From contig DKQS01000009.1 of assembly GCA_002471825.1 (NCBI GenBank), forward strand, positions 234,913-298,912: a stretch of 64,000 nucleotides of DNA. Reading direction: 5' to 3'. How positions within the stretch are numbered: position 1 is the first letter of the stretch; each line of letters starts with the position of its first letter. Positions 1-9,483 of the stretch are shown here, one piece after another. Both the position numbers and the translations under genes were made by a program. The notes beneath the pieces are model-generated. The model did no database searches, had not been told where the DNA came from, and was given only the letters and a program-made list of their open reading frames with translations. The DNA comes from Flavobacteriaceae bacterium UBA7302 (GTDB lineage: Bacteria > Bacteroidota > Bacteroidia > Flavobacteriales > Flavobacteriaceae).

Positions 1-356
1 TCTTTCATGTTCAGTTCTCTTCTAAAGTTCGAAACAGATGCGCATGCGTTTAAATCGAGCTCCTCACCGTTAATCGCTACATCAATACCAATCCAATTTG
101 GAGCATTCAACACTTTGGCAAAGTACTCTGGATAGCCATTTTTCCACCATCCTACTCTCGTTTTATCAGGGTAATAAACACCTGCAATGTAACTTCCTTG
201 AAAAGTATCTCCTGAATATTTTTCTTCGAAGTTAGCACGTTGCCCCATGGCACCATTACCAATACTGAAGATACTTTCAGACGATTTTACGTTGTTTGGA
301 TCAAAACCTTCTTCTATGATTGACCATTCATTCGGAATGATATAATTTTGATTCAT
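1..356 (-). CDS. Maltose phosphorylase-like glycoside hydrolase family 65, N-terminal part (cut by window edge)
   Basis: The reading frame starts at the ATG at 354-356 and runs off the left edge, giving about 118 N-terminal residues. They include the blocks FSIGNGAMGQRANFEE and AGVYYPDKTRVGWWKNGYP, typical of the N-terminal beta-sandwich of GH65 phosphorylases (maltose, kojibiose and trehalose phosphorylases). The catalytic barrel lies outside the window. Family knowledge: such enzymes split an alpha-glucosyl disaccharide with inorganic phosphate into glucose and beta-glucose-1-phosphate. The gene directly downstream of beta-phosphoglucomutase, 34 bases away, supports maltose as substrate because the mutase uses exactly this product. 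Substrate is inferred from context only. Confidence 0.85.
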   Translation of the reverse strand, partial: MNQNYIIPNEWSIIEEGFDPNNVKSSESIFSIGNGAMGQRANFEEKYSGDTFQGSYIAGVYYPDKTRVGWWKNGYPEYFAKVLNAPNWIGIDVAINGEELDLNACASVSNFRRELNMK

Positions 357-390
357 TTCAATTTCTTTAAATTTCTAAAAAATACGACAC

Positions 391-1047
391 CTAGTTAGTA
401 ACTAACTGGTTTAAAAAGTCAATGGATATTTCTGTAAAGTCTTTAAAAACATGGTCTGCTTCGTGTAAAACATCTTGCTCACCAATACCAATAGAAACCA
501 TATTGGCCGCATTCGCAGCCTGAATTCCCGCAATGGAATCTTCAAAAACAATGCAATCACTCGGTCTAATTTTAAGACCCTCTGCAGCTTTTAAAAATAC
601 CTCTGGATCTGGTTTCCCTTTAATTACAGAGTTACCATCGACAATGCATTCAAATTTTTGTAATAGATGAATTTTCTCAAGAATAGGAACTGCATTTTTA
701 CTGGCAGATCCCAAAGCGATTCCCTGTTGATTTTCAATTAAGTAATCCAATACCTTGTTGGTGTCAGGAAGAATTTCGCTGTCATCCATTTTGGATATAT
801 AGGAAAGATACTCTTCATTCTTTTCAACAAGCAAGCGCTCGAATTCACTTTCAGAAACGGTTTTGTTACCCCAATTTAAAATCTTCTCAAGACTTTTAAT
901 TCGGCTCACTCCTTTCAGTTGTTCGTTCTGCTCTTTTGTAAAATCAATACCCAATGAATTGGCCAGATTTCGCCAGGCTAAAAAGTGATACTTTGCGGTA
1001 TCTACAATAACCCCGTCTAAGTCAAAAATAAATCCTTTCTTACTCAT
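391..1047 (-). CDS. pgmB: Beta-phosphoglucomutase (HAD superfamily)
   Basis: This 218-residue protein has the HAD nucleophile motif FDLDGVIVDT near residues 8-17 (Asp9 nucleophile, Asp11 acid/base), the helical cap after it, the GSASKN motif II region, Lys in GKPDPEVF, and the metal-binding FEDSIAGIQAA block. Length and motifs fit beta-phosphoglucomutase, which turns beta-glucose-1-phosphate into glucose-6-phosphate in the cytoplasm. It lies 4 bases downstream of the sugar transporter and just upstream of the GH65 phosphorylase, so the three make a compact operon that takes imported maltose into glycolysis. A related HAD sugar phosphatase is possible from sequence alone, but the GH65 neighbour makes the mutase call strong. 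Confidence 0.93.
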   Translation of the reverse strand: MSKKGFIFDLDGVIVDTAKYHFLAWRNLANSLGIDFTKEQNEQLKGVSRIKSLEKILNWGNKTVSESEFERLLVEKNEEYLSYISKMDDSEILPDTNKVLDYLIENQQGIALGSASKNAVPILEKIHLLQKFECIVDGNSVIKGKPDPEVFLKAAEGLKIRPSDCIVFEDSIAGIQAANAANMVSIGIGEQDVLHEADHVFKDFTEISIDFLNQLVTN

Positions 1048-1051
1048 TCAA

Positions 1052-2404
1052 TTATGCATTTGAAGTTTCGACTGTATCGTCTACATCAGTAACTCTTCTC
1101 ACCAACAAAGCAGCAATAATGAACGAGAATCCGCTCACTACCAAAGCAAAAATCGGTTGATCATTGTACAGGTATTTCACCATAGGACCTCCAATTAGCG
1201 CATTTAAGATTTGTGGTAATACGATAAAGAAGTTGAAAATACCCATGTAAACACCCATTTTCCTTGCAGGGATGGAGCCGGCCAAAATTGCATAGGGCAT
1301 CGCCAAAATACTAGCCCAGGCGATACCGACACCAACCATGGAGAGAATAAGCAAGTTTTTATCTTGAATCACATAAAGTGATAATAGACCAAGAGCACCA
1401 ATAATGAGTGAATAGGAATGTGTCTTCTTTCTTCCTAACTTCTTGGCAATAGCTGGCAAGAAAAAGGCGTAAATAGCCGACACAGCATTGTAAACTCCAA
1501 ATAAGATTCCGACCCAGTCGCCTGCGTCTTGAAAACCTTTGCTATGCGTATCTGAAATGTCCAATCCGTAGATATGAGATGCGATGGCTGGGGTTGAAAA
1601 TACCCACATACCAAACAATCCAAACCACGAAAAAAACTGAACCCAAGCCAATTGCTTCATTGTAGTTGGCATTTTGGCAAAGTCAGAAAAGATATTCATC
1701 AAAGAAGATTCCTCTTCAACAATTTCTTCCCCTTCTGCTTCATGAATGAGTTTCATTTCCTCAGGCGAATATTCCTTGGTAGTAAATACCGTTATTAGAA
1801 TACTTCCAATTAGCACTGCCGCACCAATAATAAAGGAGAGCAGTAAGTTTACAGGAACTTCTCCAACAGCCGCTTCATTGCTTACACCAAACCAATTGGT
1901 TAACACATAAGGCAACCATGAACCGATTACAGCACCCACACCGATCAATACGGTCTGCACACTAAAACCAAGGGTTCGTTGATCTGAAGGTAGCACATCT
2001 GCTACTAGGGCTCTGAATGGTTCCATCGCCACATTGAACGAGGCGTCCATAATCATCAACATTCCAGCTCCAACCCACAATGCAGGCATAAAAGCAGTGA
2101 ACATATCTGAATTAGGCATTAAAATGAGACCAATCGAGGCCAGAATGGCACCCACCAAAAAATAAGGTCTTCTTCTACCCAACCGCGTCCATGTTTGATC
2201 GCTGTAATGACCAATAATCGGTTGAACAATAAGACCAGTTAAAGGTGCAACAATCCAAAACCACGAGAGTTCATGAACATCAGCTCCAAAAATCTGTAGA
2301 ATTCTACTAGCGTTGGCATTTTGAAGGGCAAAACCCATTTGAACTCCTAAAAATCCAAAACTTAGATTCCAGATTTCTAGAAAAGAAAGTTTACGTTTTT
2401 TCAT
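1052..2404 (-). CDS. SLC45/GPH-like MFS sugar transporter (probable maltose or maltodextrin permease)
   Basis: The 450-residue protein is strongly hydrophobic with about twelve membrane spans and the MFS loop motif DQTWTRLGRRRPYFLVG around residues 69-85, the hallmark of SLC45/sucrose-type carriers. The N-terminal LSFGFLGVQMGFALQNAN stretch also fits this group. It would move a di- or oligosaccharide across the inner membrane after SusC has brought it into the periplasm. It is the first gene of the transporter-pgmB-GH65 operon on the minus strand and sits 140 bases downstream of the LacI-type regulator gene. Its mRNA leader contains two overlapping hairpins immediately before the ATG. Exact substrate is inferred from the locus. 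Confidence 0.88.
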   Translation of the reverse strand: MKKRKLSFLEIWNLSFGFLGVQMGFALQNANASRILQIFGADVHELSWFWIVAPLTGLIVQPIIGHYSDQTWTRLGRRRPYFLVGAILASIGLILMPNSDMFTAFMPALWVGAGMLMIMDASFNVAMEPFRALVADVLPSDQRTLGFSVQTVLIGVGAVIGSWLPYVLTNWFGVSNEAAVGEVPVNLLLSFIIGAAVLIGSILITVFTTKEYSPEEMKLIHEAEGEEIVEEESSLMNIFSDFAKMPTTMKQLAWVQFFSWFGLFGMWVFSTPAIASHIYGLDISDTHSKGFQDAGDWVGILFGVYNAVSAIYAFFLPAIAKKLGRKKTHSYSLIIGALGLLSLYVIQDKNLLILSMVGVGIAWASILAMPYAILAGSIPARKMGVYMGIFNFFIVLPQILNALIGGPMVKYLYNDQPIFALVVSGFSFIIAALLVRRVTDVDDTVETSNA

Positions 2405-2405
2405 C

Positions 2406-2447
2406 TATCGTATTTAAGTTAATGAATACGATAAGCCGAGACTTATC
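2406..2447 (-). promoter_or_regulatory. Two mutually exclusive leader hairpins before the sugar transporter ATG
   Basis: TATCGTATT (2406-2414) and AATACGATA (2425-2433) form a perfect 9-bp inverted repeat with a 10-base loop, ending one base from the transporter start codon (2402-2404). A second inverted repeat, GATAAG (2430-2435) and CTTATC (2442-2447), shares bases 2430-2433 with the first, so both cannot form at once. The position suggests control of translation initiation, or alternatively a protein-binding palindrome. Function is inference. Confidence 0.45.
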
Positions 2448-2497
2448 AATTGATTCTGTGTGAAGTGAAAATTATTGATAAATCATATTTCGCAGAC

Positions 2498-2505
2498 CAA
2501 ATATA
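2498..2505 (-). promoter_or_regulatory. Candidate -7 box (TATATTTG) for the transporter-pgmB-GH65 operon
   Basis: The minus strand reads TATATTTG, a perfect match to the Bacteroidota TAnnTTTG element, about 95 bases upstream of the transporter start. A TTG lies only 11 bases further upstream, shorter than the usual 17-23, so the -33 element is not convincing. Confidence 0.5.
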
Positions 2506-2544
2506 TGATTTTCAGCCAAAAAGTGTTAAAAAATTGAGATGTTT

Positions 2545-3567
2545 CTACGACGACGTTTTCGTGGACTCTCTAATGATGAGATCACTTGAGATCACATTTC
2601 GCTTTGGCTTGTAGTCTTCTGAGTCGTTTTCAATATGATTGATTAACATATCTACCGCCTGTTTACCCATTAAAAATCCGTGTTGTGCAACCGAGGTTAT
2701 GGAAGGCGATGAATATTCAGAAATTAACCCATCTGTAAATCCAATTACAGAAATATCATAAGGAACTTCAAGCCCCTTCGCTTTGGCGTACTTGATACAT
2801 TTTGCCGCATAGATTTCATTTACGGCTAAAATGGCATCAATGTCTTTGTTAAAAATCGGTGCAATTTGGTCGTTGAAGTTTTCCTCTTCGTCAATTTCGA
2901 CAATAATTGAAGTATCTGATTTGATGTAGTGTTCAATTAGTGCTTTTTCATAACCTTGTCGTCGTAAGGCACTCACACTCACGTGATTCGGAGTGGTCAC
3001 CAAGGCAATCCGTTTACATCCCGTACGTAACAGATAATCAGTTGCTTTATACCCTCCTCCAACATCATCAACCACTACCTTATCGCAAAGAATATCACTC
3101 ACAACTCGATCAATCATCACCAGTGGGATTTCCTCGGAAACTAAGTCTTTGAATTGTGAAAAATCCTTGTTCTCCATAGTTTCATTGGCAATTGACACGA
3201 TGAGACCGTCCACACTTCCATTGGATAATACGCGAAGGTTCTCGTATTCTTTTTTGAAAGACTCATTCGAGAAACAAACCATAATATGGTAACCACGTTC
3301 ATTGGCAACCTCTTCTATTCCCTTGATAATGGTCGAAAAAAAGTGATGAACGATTTTCGGAAGGATTACTCCGATTAATTTGGTTTTTTGATTTCGTAAT
3401 TGCAAAGCCAGGTTATTTGGCTTGTAATTGTAAAGGTTGGCGTAAGCCTGAATTTTCTGCTTGGTGTCTGCACTTATTTCATGACTGTCTTTCAGTGCTT
3501 TAGACACGGTGGAAGTTGAAACTCCTAATTCTTTCGCAATTGTCTTAATGGTAATTTTTTGCCTCAT
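2545..3567 (-). CDS. LacI-family transcriptional regulator
   Basis: The 340-residue protein opens with a classic LacI helix-turn-helix (residues 4-24, ITIKTIAKELGVSTSTVSKA) and hinge (YKPNNLALQLR), followed by a periplasmic-binding-protein-like sensor domain (GVILPKIVHHFF to the C-terminus, with DGLIVS, IDRVV and SVIGFTDG blocks). It stands between the transporter operon (same strand) and the divergent susC, the usual place for the local maltodextrin regulator in Flavobacteriia. LacI-type palindromes with central CG (AAACCGATTT before susC; two AAACCGGTTT before the amylase) are likely targets. Whether it represses or activates cannot be read from the sequence. Confidence 0.93.
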   Translation of the reverse strand: MRQKITIKTIAKELGVSTSTVSKALKDSHEISADTKQKIQAYANLYNYKPNNLALQLRNQKTKLIGVILPKIVHHFFSTIIKGIEEVANERGYHIMVCFSNESFKKEYENLRVLSNGSVDGLIVSIANETMENKDFSQFKDLVSEEIPLVMIDRVVSDILCDKVVVDDVGGGYKATDYLLRTGCKRIALVTTPNHVSVSALRRQGYEKALIEHYIKSDTSIIVEIDEEENFNDQIAPIFNKDIDAILAVNEIYAAKCIKYAKAKGLEVPYDISVIGFTDGLISEYSSPSITSVAQHGFLMGKQAVDMLINHIENDSEDYKPKRNVISSDLIIRESTKTSS

Positions 3568-3635
3568 TCTTTACATTATTCAAAATTTCAACTGTCAAAT
3601 TTTACGAAACTTACGATTTTTTCATTTAAGTTGTC

Positions 3636-3660
3636 AACACGAAACCGATTTCGTAGTGTT
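3636..3660. promoter_or_regulatory. LacI-type operator palindrome upstream of susC
   Basis: CGAAACCGATTTCG at 3640-3653 is a near-perfect palindrome with central CG-rich core, flanked by further dyad symmetry (AACA at 3636-3639, TGTT at 3657-3660). This form is typical of LacI-family binding sites. It ends 7 bases before the TTG of the predicted susC promoter and about 70 bases upstream of the lacI-type gene start, so it could serve both directions. Confidence 0.7.
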
Positions 3661-3667
3661 AAAAGTA

Positions 3668-3698
3668 TTGATTTTTTTAACAGTTACACCTATATTTA
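3668..3698 (+). promoter_or_regulatory. Probable susC promoter
   Basis: TTG at 3668-3670 and TATATTTA at 3691-3698 are spaced by 20 bases and match the Bacteroidota consensus TTG then TAnnTTTG with one mismatch. The predicted mRNA leader is about 60 bases. The palindromic operator abuts it upstream, a position more typical of activation or of blocking polymerase entry. Confidence 0.65.
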
Positions 3699-3764
3699 CG
3701 TAGTGAAGTGTAAAATTATTGTTAATATTTCGAATATTAATAGTTATTAATTAACAATGTATAA

Positions 3765-6695
3765 ATGAGAAATTTTAAATTACTTTTAATTGGAATGCTT
3801 TTATGCTCCTCATTTACAATGTTTGCCCAGCAAACTGTAAAGGGTGTCGTAAAAGAAAAGGCATCAGGAATGCCTTTACCTGGGGTTAGTGTTGTTGTAA
3901 AAGGCACGACTACGGGAACCGAAACGGACTTCGATGGTAAATTCACCTTAAGTAATGTAAAAACTGGAACAGTATTAGTTTTTCAATACTTAGGATTTGC
4001 TGACAAAGAAGTTACTTTAGGAACAAACTTCAATTTAACCATTGAACTTGAAGAATCTTCAGAACAATTAGACGAAATCGTTGTCGTTGGTTATGGTACC
4101 ACTACAGTGAAGGATGCTACCGGTTCTGTTGAAGCAATCACAGCCAAGGAGATGACCAAGGGTAACATTGTAACCCCAGAAAACTTACTGAACGGTAGGG
4201 TTGCTGGTGTAAACATCGTTACGAGTGGTGCTCCAGGATCTGGGTCAGAAATTAGAATCAGGGGTGGTTCTTCTTTAAATGCATCCAACGATCCATTAAT
4301 TGTGGTAGATGGTTTACCATTGCGTTCTACAGCAGGAGGATCTAGAGGTCTTTTAGCGAGTATTAACCCAGCAGACATTGAGTCGTTTTCTGTATTGAAG
4401 GATGCATCTGCAACTTCTATCTACGGATCTAGGGGTGCGAATGGTGTAATCATCATTACTACCAAGAAAGGTAGAAGCGACTACTCTTTGGATTATGACT
4501 TCCAAATGATGTTTGGTGAAATTAAAGACAGAATTAGTGTTTTTGATGGCGATGCCTTTAGAAACATTATTGCTGCAAGAAGACCTGGTGATGTTGGTAT
4601 GTTAGGTACCGCAAATACAAACTGGCAAGACGAAGTTTTGCAAAAGTCTGTATCTAGTCAACATAACGTTACTGTAAGAGGACAAATATTCAATAGAATT
4701 CCAACGAGACTTTCTGTTGGTTTTGCTGATATTGAGGGTAACATCCTTACTTCTCAATACGATAGATCAAACGTTTCATTATCGATGAACCCATCATTCT
4801 TTGACGATCACTTAACGATCGGTTTGAACTATAACAGAGCTTTTGAGAACAACCGCTTTGCCGACTCAGGTGCGATCAACACAGCTATTGGATACGATCC
4901 AACTCAACCTGTGCGCGATCCTAACTCACCATTCGGAGGATTCTATCAGCACTACAATACAACCCCTCAAGGAATTGTTGTATTAAATGGTAGAAGAAAC
5001 CCTGTTGCAGGATTGTTACAAAACAACAATTCTTCAAATGTATTTAGACATTTTGGTAACTTGAATATCGATTACAAATTCCATTTCTTACCTGAATTAA
5101 AGTTCAGCGCTAATGTTGGTTTTGATAGTTCTAGAGCTGTTGGAACAAGTGTAAGCGATTTGGATAGTCCAGCGAGTTTTAACGACTTATTTGTTGGAAA
5201 CGATTCATCTTATATGAACCGTGTAGTAAACGAGAACTTCAATGCATATTTGAATTATGACAATACTTTTGGCAAGTTCAAAACAGATTTCATGTTAGGT
5301 TATGACTACCAGTCTTTCAATGCCTACGGAAATAGTACAGGAAATAGAAGAAATCCGAATGACGTTGGTGCAACTCAATATTTTGAGACTCCAGTGGTAT
5401 TGGTTGGTTTCATCTCTCGTATGAACTTAACGTTTAACGAAAAGTACTTACTTACCTTAAACTACAGACGTGACGGAACTTCAAGATTTGGAGATGTAAA
5501 CCGTTGGGGTAACTTTGGTGGTGCTGCATTGGCTTGGAGAGTTAGTGATGAGGACTTCTTGAAGGATAGCGAAGTAATCTCTGATTTGAAATTGAGAGCA
5601 AGTTATGGTGTTAACGGACAGCAAGAAATTGGTGGTGCAAGTGCATTATACTTAGATGTATACCGTTTTGGTAACCAAAACTCAAGATTCTTATTCGGAG
5701 GAGTACCTACCTTATCAACCATTCCTTTACCAAGAAACACAGACATTCGATGGGAAACTACAAGAACTATCGAATTTGGTATCGACTATGGATTATTTGA
5801 TAACAGATTTACAGGTTCTTTGAACGTATATCGCAAAAACTCTACAGACCTGTTAAGTATTGCTCAGGTTCCAAGTGGATCTAACTTTACGAACAGAATT
5901 CAGCAAAACATTGGTGAATTACAAGTACAGGGTGTTGAATTTTCTTTGAATGCTGATGTAATTTCTACTGAAGACTTTAAGTGGGATTTCAACTTCAACG
6001 CGACTTACCTAGATAGAGAAATTACTGACTTAGCTTTAGGTCAAGATATTGATGTAGGTGGAATCGCTGGTGGTACTGGTAACTTTATCCAGCTGCACAG
6101 AGAAGGATTTGCACCAAACTCATTCTTCGTTCACAAGCAATTATACGATAGCAGCGGAGCTCCAATTGAAGGTGCCTACGCAGATTTAAACGGTGATGGT
6201 ATTATCAATACTTCTGACCGATATATCAAAGGAAACGGATTCCCAGATTTCACATTTGGTTTCCAGTCCAACTTCAACTACAAGAACTTTGATTTAGCCT
6301 TTAACTTAAGAGCAAACATTGGAAACTACGTATACAACAACGTAAACTCAAGTTTGGCTCAATATGACCTATTACAAGATAACGCGGTATTGGGTAACCT
6401 ACCTACTTCTGTATTACAAACAAACTTCCAAAGTACTTCAGATGTAATCTTATCTGATTTATATTTAGAAAACGGTTCATTCTTAAGAATGGATAACATT
6501 ACTTTAGGATACACGATTAACAATCCAATCAAAAAGTACGGTACAAATAGCGTGCGTTTTTGGGCTGGTATGCAGAACGTATTCTTGTTGACAAATTACT
6601 CTGGTCTTGATCCAGAATTGACGAGTATTGGGATAGACAACACAAACTATCCTAGACCGAGAACCTTCTTAATAGGAGCGAATATTAAATTTTAA
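3765..6695 (+). CDS. susC: SusC-like TonB-dependent outer-membrane transporter for alpha-glucans
   Basis: The 976-residue protein has a signal peptide (about residues 1-21, ending MFAQ), a carboxypeptidase-D-like regulatory domain (GVVKEKASGMPLPGVSVVVKG, residues 27-100), a plug domain with EIVVVGYG and the SIYGSRGANGVIIITTKKG block, and a long barrel ending in aromatic-rich strands (FLIGANIKF). This is the SusC architecture: it imports oligosaccharides through the outer membrane using TonB energy, capped by SusD. Length is usual for the maltodextrin type. The gene is first of a susC-susD-susE-susF run and is preceded by a LacI-type operator and promoter. Substrate (starch or maltodextrin) follows from the GH13, GH65 and pgmB neighbours. 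Confidence 0.96.
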   Translation: MRNFKLLLIGMLLCSSFTMFAQQTVKGVVKEKASGMPLPGVSVVVKGTTTGTETDFDGKFTLSNVKTGTVLVFQYLGFADKEVTLGTNFNLTIELEESSEQLDEIVVVGYGTTTVKDATGSVEAITAKEMTKGNIVTPENLLNGRVAGVNIVTSGAPGSGSEIRIRGGSSLNASNDPLIVVDGLPLRSTAGGSRGLLASINPADIESFSVLKDASATSIYGSRGANGVIIITTKKGRSDYSLDYDFQMMFGEIKDRISVFDGDAFRNIIAARRPGDVGMLGTANTNWQDEVLQKSVSSQHNVTVRGQIFNRIPTRLSVGFADIEGNILTSQYDRSNVSLSMNPSFFDDHLTIGLNYNRAFENNRFADSGAINTAIGYDPTQPVRDPNSPFGGFYQHYNTTPQGIVVLNGRRNPVAGLLQNNNSSNVFRHFGNLNIDYKFHFLPELKFSANVGFDSSRAVGTSVSDLDSPASFNDLFVGNDSSYMNRVVNENFNAYLNYDNTFGKFKTDFMLGYDYQSFNAYGNSTGNRRNPNDVGATQYFETPVVLVGFISRMNLTFNEKYLLTLNYRRDGTSRFGDVNRWGNFGGAALAWRVSDEDFLKDSEVISDLKLRASYGVNGQQEIGGASALYLDVYRFGNQNSRFLFGGVPTLSTIPLPRNTDIRWETTRTIEFGIDYGLFDNRFTGSLNVYRKNSTDLLSIAQVPSGSNFTNRIQQNIGELQVQGVEFSLNADVISTEDFKWDFNFNATYLDREITDLALGQDIDVGGIAGGTGNFIQLHREGFAPNSFFVHKQLYDSSGAPIEGAYADLNGDGIINTSDRYIKGNGFPDFTFGFQSNFNYKNFDLAFNLRANIGNYVYNNVNSSLAQYDLLQDNAVLGNLPTSVLQTNFQSTSDVILSDLYLENGSFLRMDNITLGYTINNPIKKYGTNSVRFWAGMQNVFLLTNYSGLDPELTSIGIDNTNYPRPRTFLIGANIKF

Positions 6696-6712
6696 TAAAT
6701 AAAAGAGGAAAC

Positions 6713-8338
6713 ATGAAGAAAATTTTAAAACATAGTAAAATAACAACCACTTTGTTATTGACACTATTTATTGGTTTGGTCTCATGTACTGGTGACTTAG
6801 ACATTACACCACAAGATGACCAAAGTTTGTTGGGTGAGGAATTCTTTGCTAGCGAGTCTTCATATGAGAGATTGTTGGCTGGTGTTTATGGAAATTTATC
6901 ATTGACAGGTGTAGACGGTCCAGGTTCATCAAATATTGGTGGTTTGGATGCTGGTACGAGTCAATTTGGAAGGGTATTGTTATACCTTCAAACATTATCT
7001 GCAGACCAAATGATTTGGTCTTACGAAAATGACCCAGGAACAAGAGAATTACAACGTAACATTTGGAACGCTGCAAACCCAATTATTTTGGGTATGTTCG
7101 ATAGAACTCATGCAACAGTAGCTTTCGCAAACAACTTTTTAAGAGAAACTACTGATGAGAAATTAACGGCTAGAAATGTATCTGCTGCCACTAGAACTGA
7201 AATCGTACGATACAGAGCTGAGGCAAGATTCTTGAGAGCTTTGTCTTACTACTATATGATGGATTTATTTGGCCAAGCCAACTTCATTACTGAAGATGAT
7301 CCATTAAATGCGATTCCACCTGCGTACGACAGACAGCAATTATTTACTTTCATTGAAAGCGAATTAACAGCTATTGAAAGTGATTTGGCTGATCCTAAGA
7401 TGAATGTATATCCAAGAATAGACAAAGGAGCTGCTTGGATGGTATTAGCCAAAATGTACTTGAATGCCGAAGTTTACATTGGTCAGGATAAGTATACTGA
7501 AGCTATTGACAACTGTAAGAAAATCATTGCTGGTGGTTATACCCTAGCTACTGATTACTTGCACAACTTTATGGCAGACAACAATACCAACTCTGCAAAA
7601 GATGAAATCTTAATGGGATTGGTATCTGATGGTACTTATGTACATAACTACGGACCTACTACCGTAATGATTAACGGGGAAGTTGGTAGTATTGAGCAAA
7701 ACGGTGTATCTCTAGGCGTTGGTGCCGGAGGTTGGGGTGGTGCTTTACGAGTGCGTGAACAATTTGTTGAACTATGGGACAACGGAATTTTCACAAACGA
7801 CTCAAGAAACACCTTAATTAAAGGAACACCTGCGAGCCCAAGAGATCGTAAGATTTTTGACATTTCTGATAGAGATCAAGGATACATTATCGCTAAGTAC
7901 TCAAACAGAACTTCTACTGGAGGGGCTGGTATCGACTTAACATTCGTAGACACTGATTTCCCATTGTTCAGATTGGCTGATGTTTACTTGATGTATGTGG
8001 AAGCACACTTAAGAGGTGGTTCAGGAGCAAATCCTACGGACGCCGTAGCTTACATGAATGCATTGCGTACAAGAGCAAACAATCCTCAGAACAACTTAAC
8101 AATAGGTGATTTAACACTAGACTGGATCTTAGATGAAAGATCTCGTGAATTACACTGGGAAGGTCACAGAAGACAAGATTTAATCCGTTTCGGCAAATTT
8201 ACTGGAGGAGCATACAACTGGGCATGGAAAGGAAATGGTACCAATGGTATCTCTTTACCTGAACACATGAAATTGTATCCAATTCCGGCTGCTGCCTTAG
8301 CATCAAATCCTAATTTATCTCAGAATACTGGGTACTAA
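6713..8338 (+). CDS. susD: SusD/RagB-like starch-binding surface lipoprotein
   Basis: The 541-residue protein has a lipoprotein signal with lipobox LVSC (Cys25) followed by acidic residues, consistent with surface export in Bacteroidota. The body shows SusD features: the TPR-like N-terminal helices (ARFLRALSYYYMMDLFG), repeated helical segments (AAWMVLAKMYLNAEVY) and the C-terminal ILDERSRELHWEGHRRQDLIRFGKF block that is diagnostic for RagB/SusD. It starts 17 bases after susC. SusD sits on top of SusC as a lid and binds the sugar before import. Confidence 0.96.
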   Translation: MKKILKHSKITTTLLLTLFIGLVSCTGDLDITPQDDQSLLGEEFFASESSYERLLAGVYGNLSLTGVDGPGSSNIGGLDAGTSQFGRVLLYLQTLSADQMIWSYENDPGTRELQRNIWNAANPIILGMFDRTHATVAFANNFLRETTDEKLTARNVSAATRTEIVRYRAEARFLRALSYYYMMDLFGQANFITEDDPLNAIPPAYDRQQLFTFIESELTAIESDLADPKMNVYPRIDKGAAWMVLAKMYLNAEVYIGQDKYTEAIDNCKKIIAGGYTLATDYLHNFMADNNTNSAKDEILMGLVSDGTYVHNYGPTTVMINGEVGSIEQNGVSLGVGAGGWGGALRVREQFVELWDNGIFTNDSRNTLIKGTPASPRDRKIFDISDRDQGYIIAKYSNRTSTGGAGIDLTFVDTDFPLFRLADVYLMYVEAHLRGGSGANPTDAVAYMNALRTRANNPQNNLTIGDLTLDWILDERSRELHWEGHRRQDLIRFGKFTGGAYNWAWKGNGTNGISLPEHMKLYPIPAAALASNPNLSQNTGY

Positions 8339-8353
8339 TAAAAATTTCAAAAA

Positions 8354-9457
8354 ATGATAAAAACAATTAAAAAATATTCAACATTTGCATTTATTGGGCT
8401 GTTCTTATTAGCCTTTACATCTTGTGATGATAATTCTGAATTGTTTACCTTATCTGCTAGTCCAACAGCCGCTGATTTGGCTCCGCTCCCATTCACACAG
8501 CTCAGTTTAGATCCTGTGAATACAGCGAACCCAGCAATGACTTTAAATTGGAAAGCAGCAGATTACGGTCAGCAAGCGTCTATTCGATACGATATTGAAT
8601 TCGCAAATGATGCAAACTTTACAAGCCCAGTAGTATCGGCTTCGATCACTGGACAGACTTCAATAACATTATCAGTAGCAGAAATCAATGCTGCGGCTGG
8701 TAATGCCGGACTTAACCCATTTGAATGGGCTGACTTACATGTTAGAGTAGTTTCTTCTTTAGGAACTAAGAATTCCGTAAAAGTACCTTCTAATGGTGTA
8801 TCAGTAAGCGTTTATCCTTACTTCAATTACACTTTTAATGATTATTATTTAGTGGGTGATGCTACTGCTCCTAACTGGAACAACAATGATAACAACCCAG
8901 CATTATTTAGAGATCCTAATGATGAAAATGTTTTCTATTACACAGGACGTTTTGCTGGTGGAGGACACTTCAAAGTATTGCAAACAAAAGGATTATGGCA
9001 ACCGCAATGGGGAACTGATGACGGTGTAACCGTTGGTGTTAACCCAGGAGGTGGATCAGACCCAGAGCGTTTCCCTTACGGAGGTGGAACTGGAATTCCA
9101 GAAGGGTTCTACACATTTACCATCAACTTTGCTAGCAACACATTTACGTTTGTTCCGTTTAATGCAACAGGAATTACAAGTCCTGGTACATTAACAATCG
9201 AAGGAACAAGCACAGCAAATGTTTCAATGACACCATTGGCATTTGACGGTCACATTTGGTATGCAAACGGTGTTCGTTTGACACCTGGTGATGTTGAGTT
9301 TGTTACTGATGGTGGAGCTAGATGGGGAAGCACAACTTCTTTCTCTGGTACTTCTACTGATGGTGGTGGAAAGATTCCTGTAATCGTTGAGGATGACTAT
9401 GACATTTGGTTTAATGATCTTACAGGTCAGTATATCTTAATTCCATTAAACTTATAA
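8354..9457 (+). CDS. SusE-like surface lipoprotein with starch-binding-type module
   Basis: The 367-residue protein has a lipobox ending in Cys24 (FTSCDDNSE) with acidic residues after the Cys, a sign of surface display. Residues about 35-155 form a SusE-type N-terminal immunoglobulin-like domain (LNWKAADYGQQASIRYDIEFAND). The C-terminal half contains SusE/SusF carbohydrate-binding-like segments (YYLVGDATAPNWNN at about residue 165, and a second glycine- and aromatic-rich module after about 270). The gene starts 15 bases after susD. It probably helps hold alpha-glucans at the cell surface. Naming it SusE rests on position and the SusE N-terminal domain. Confidence 0.88.
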   Translation: MIKTIKKYSTFAFIGLFLLAFTSCDDNSELFTLSASPTAADLAPLPFTQLSLDPVNTANPAMTLNWKAADYGQQASIRYDIEFANDANFTSPVVSASITGQTSITLSVAEINAAAGNAGLNPFEWADLHVRVVSSLGTKNSVKVPSNGVSVSVYPYFNYTFNDYYLVGDATAPNWNNNDNNPALFRDPNDENVFYYTGRFAGGGHFKVLQTKGLWQPQWGTDDGVTVGVNPGGGSDPERFPYGGGTGIPEGFYTFTINFASNTFTFVPFNATGITSPGTLTIEGTSTANVSMTPLAFDGHIWYANGVRLTPGDVEFVTDGGARWGSTTSFSGTSTDGGGKIPVIVEDDYDIWFNDLTGQYILIPLNL

Positions 9458-9483
9458 GAATTACAATTAGAAAAAAGAATAAC

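Noticed and set aside
3568..3764. A riboswitch in the susC leader
   Set aside because: The region is explained by an operator and a promoter, and I see no conserved stem structure beyond the palindrome.
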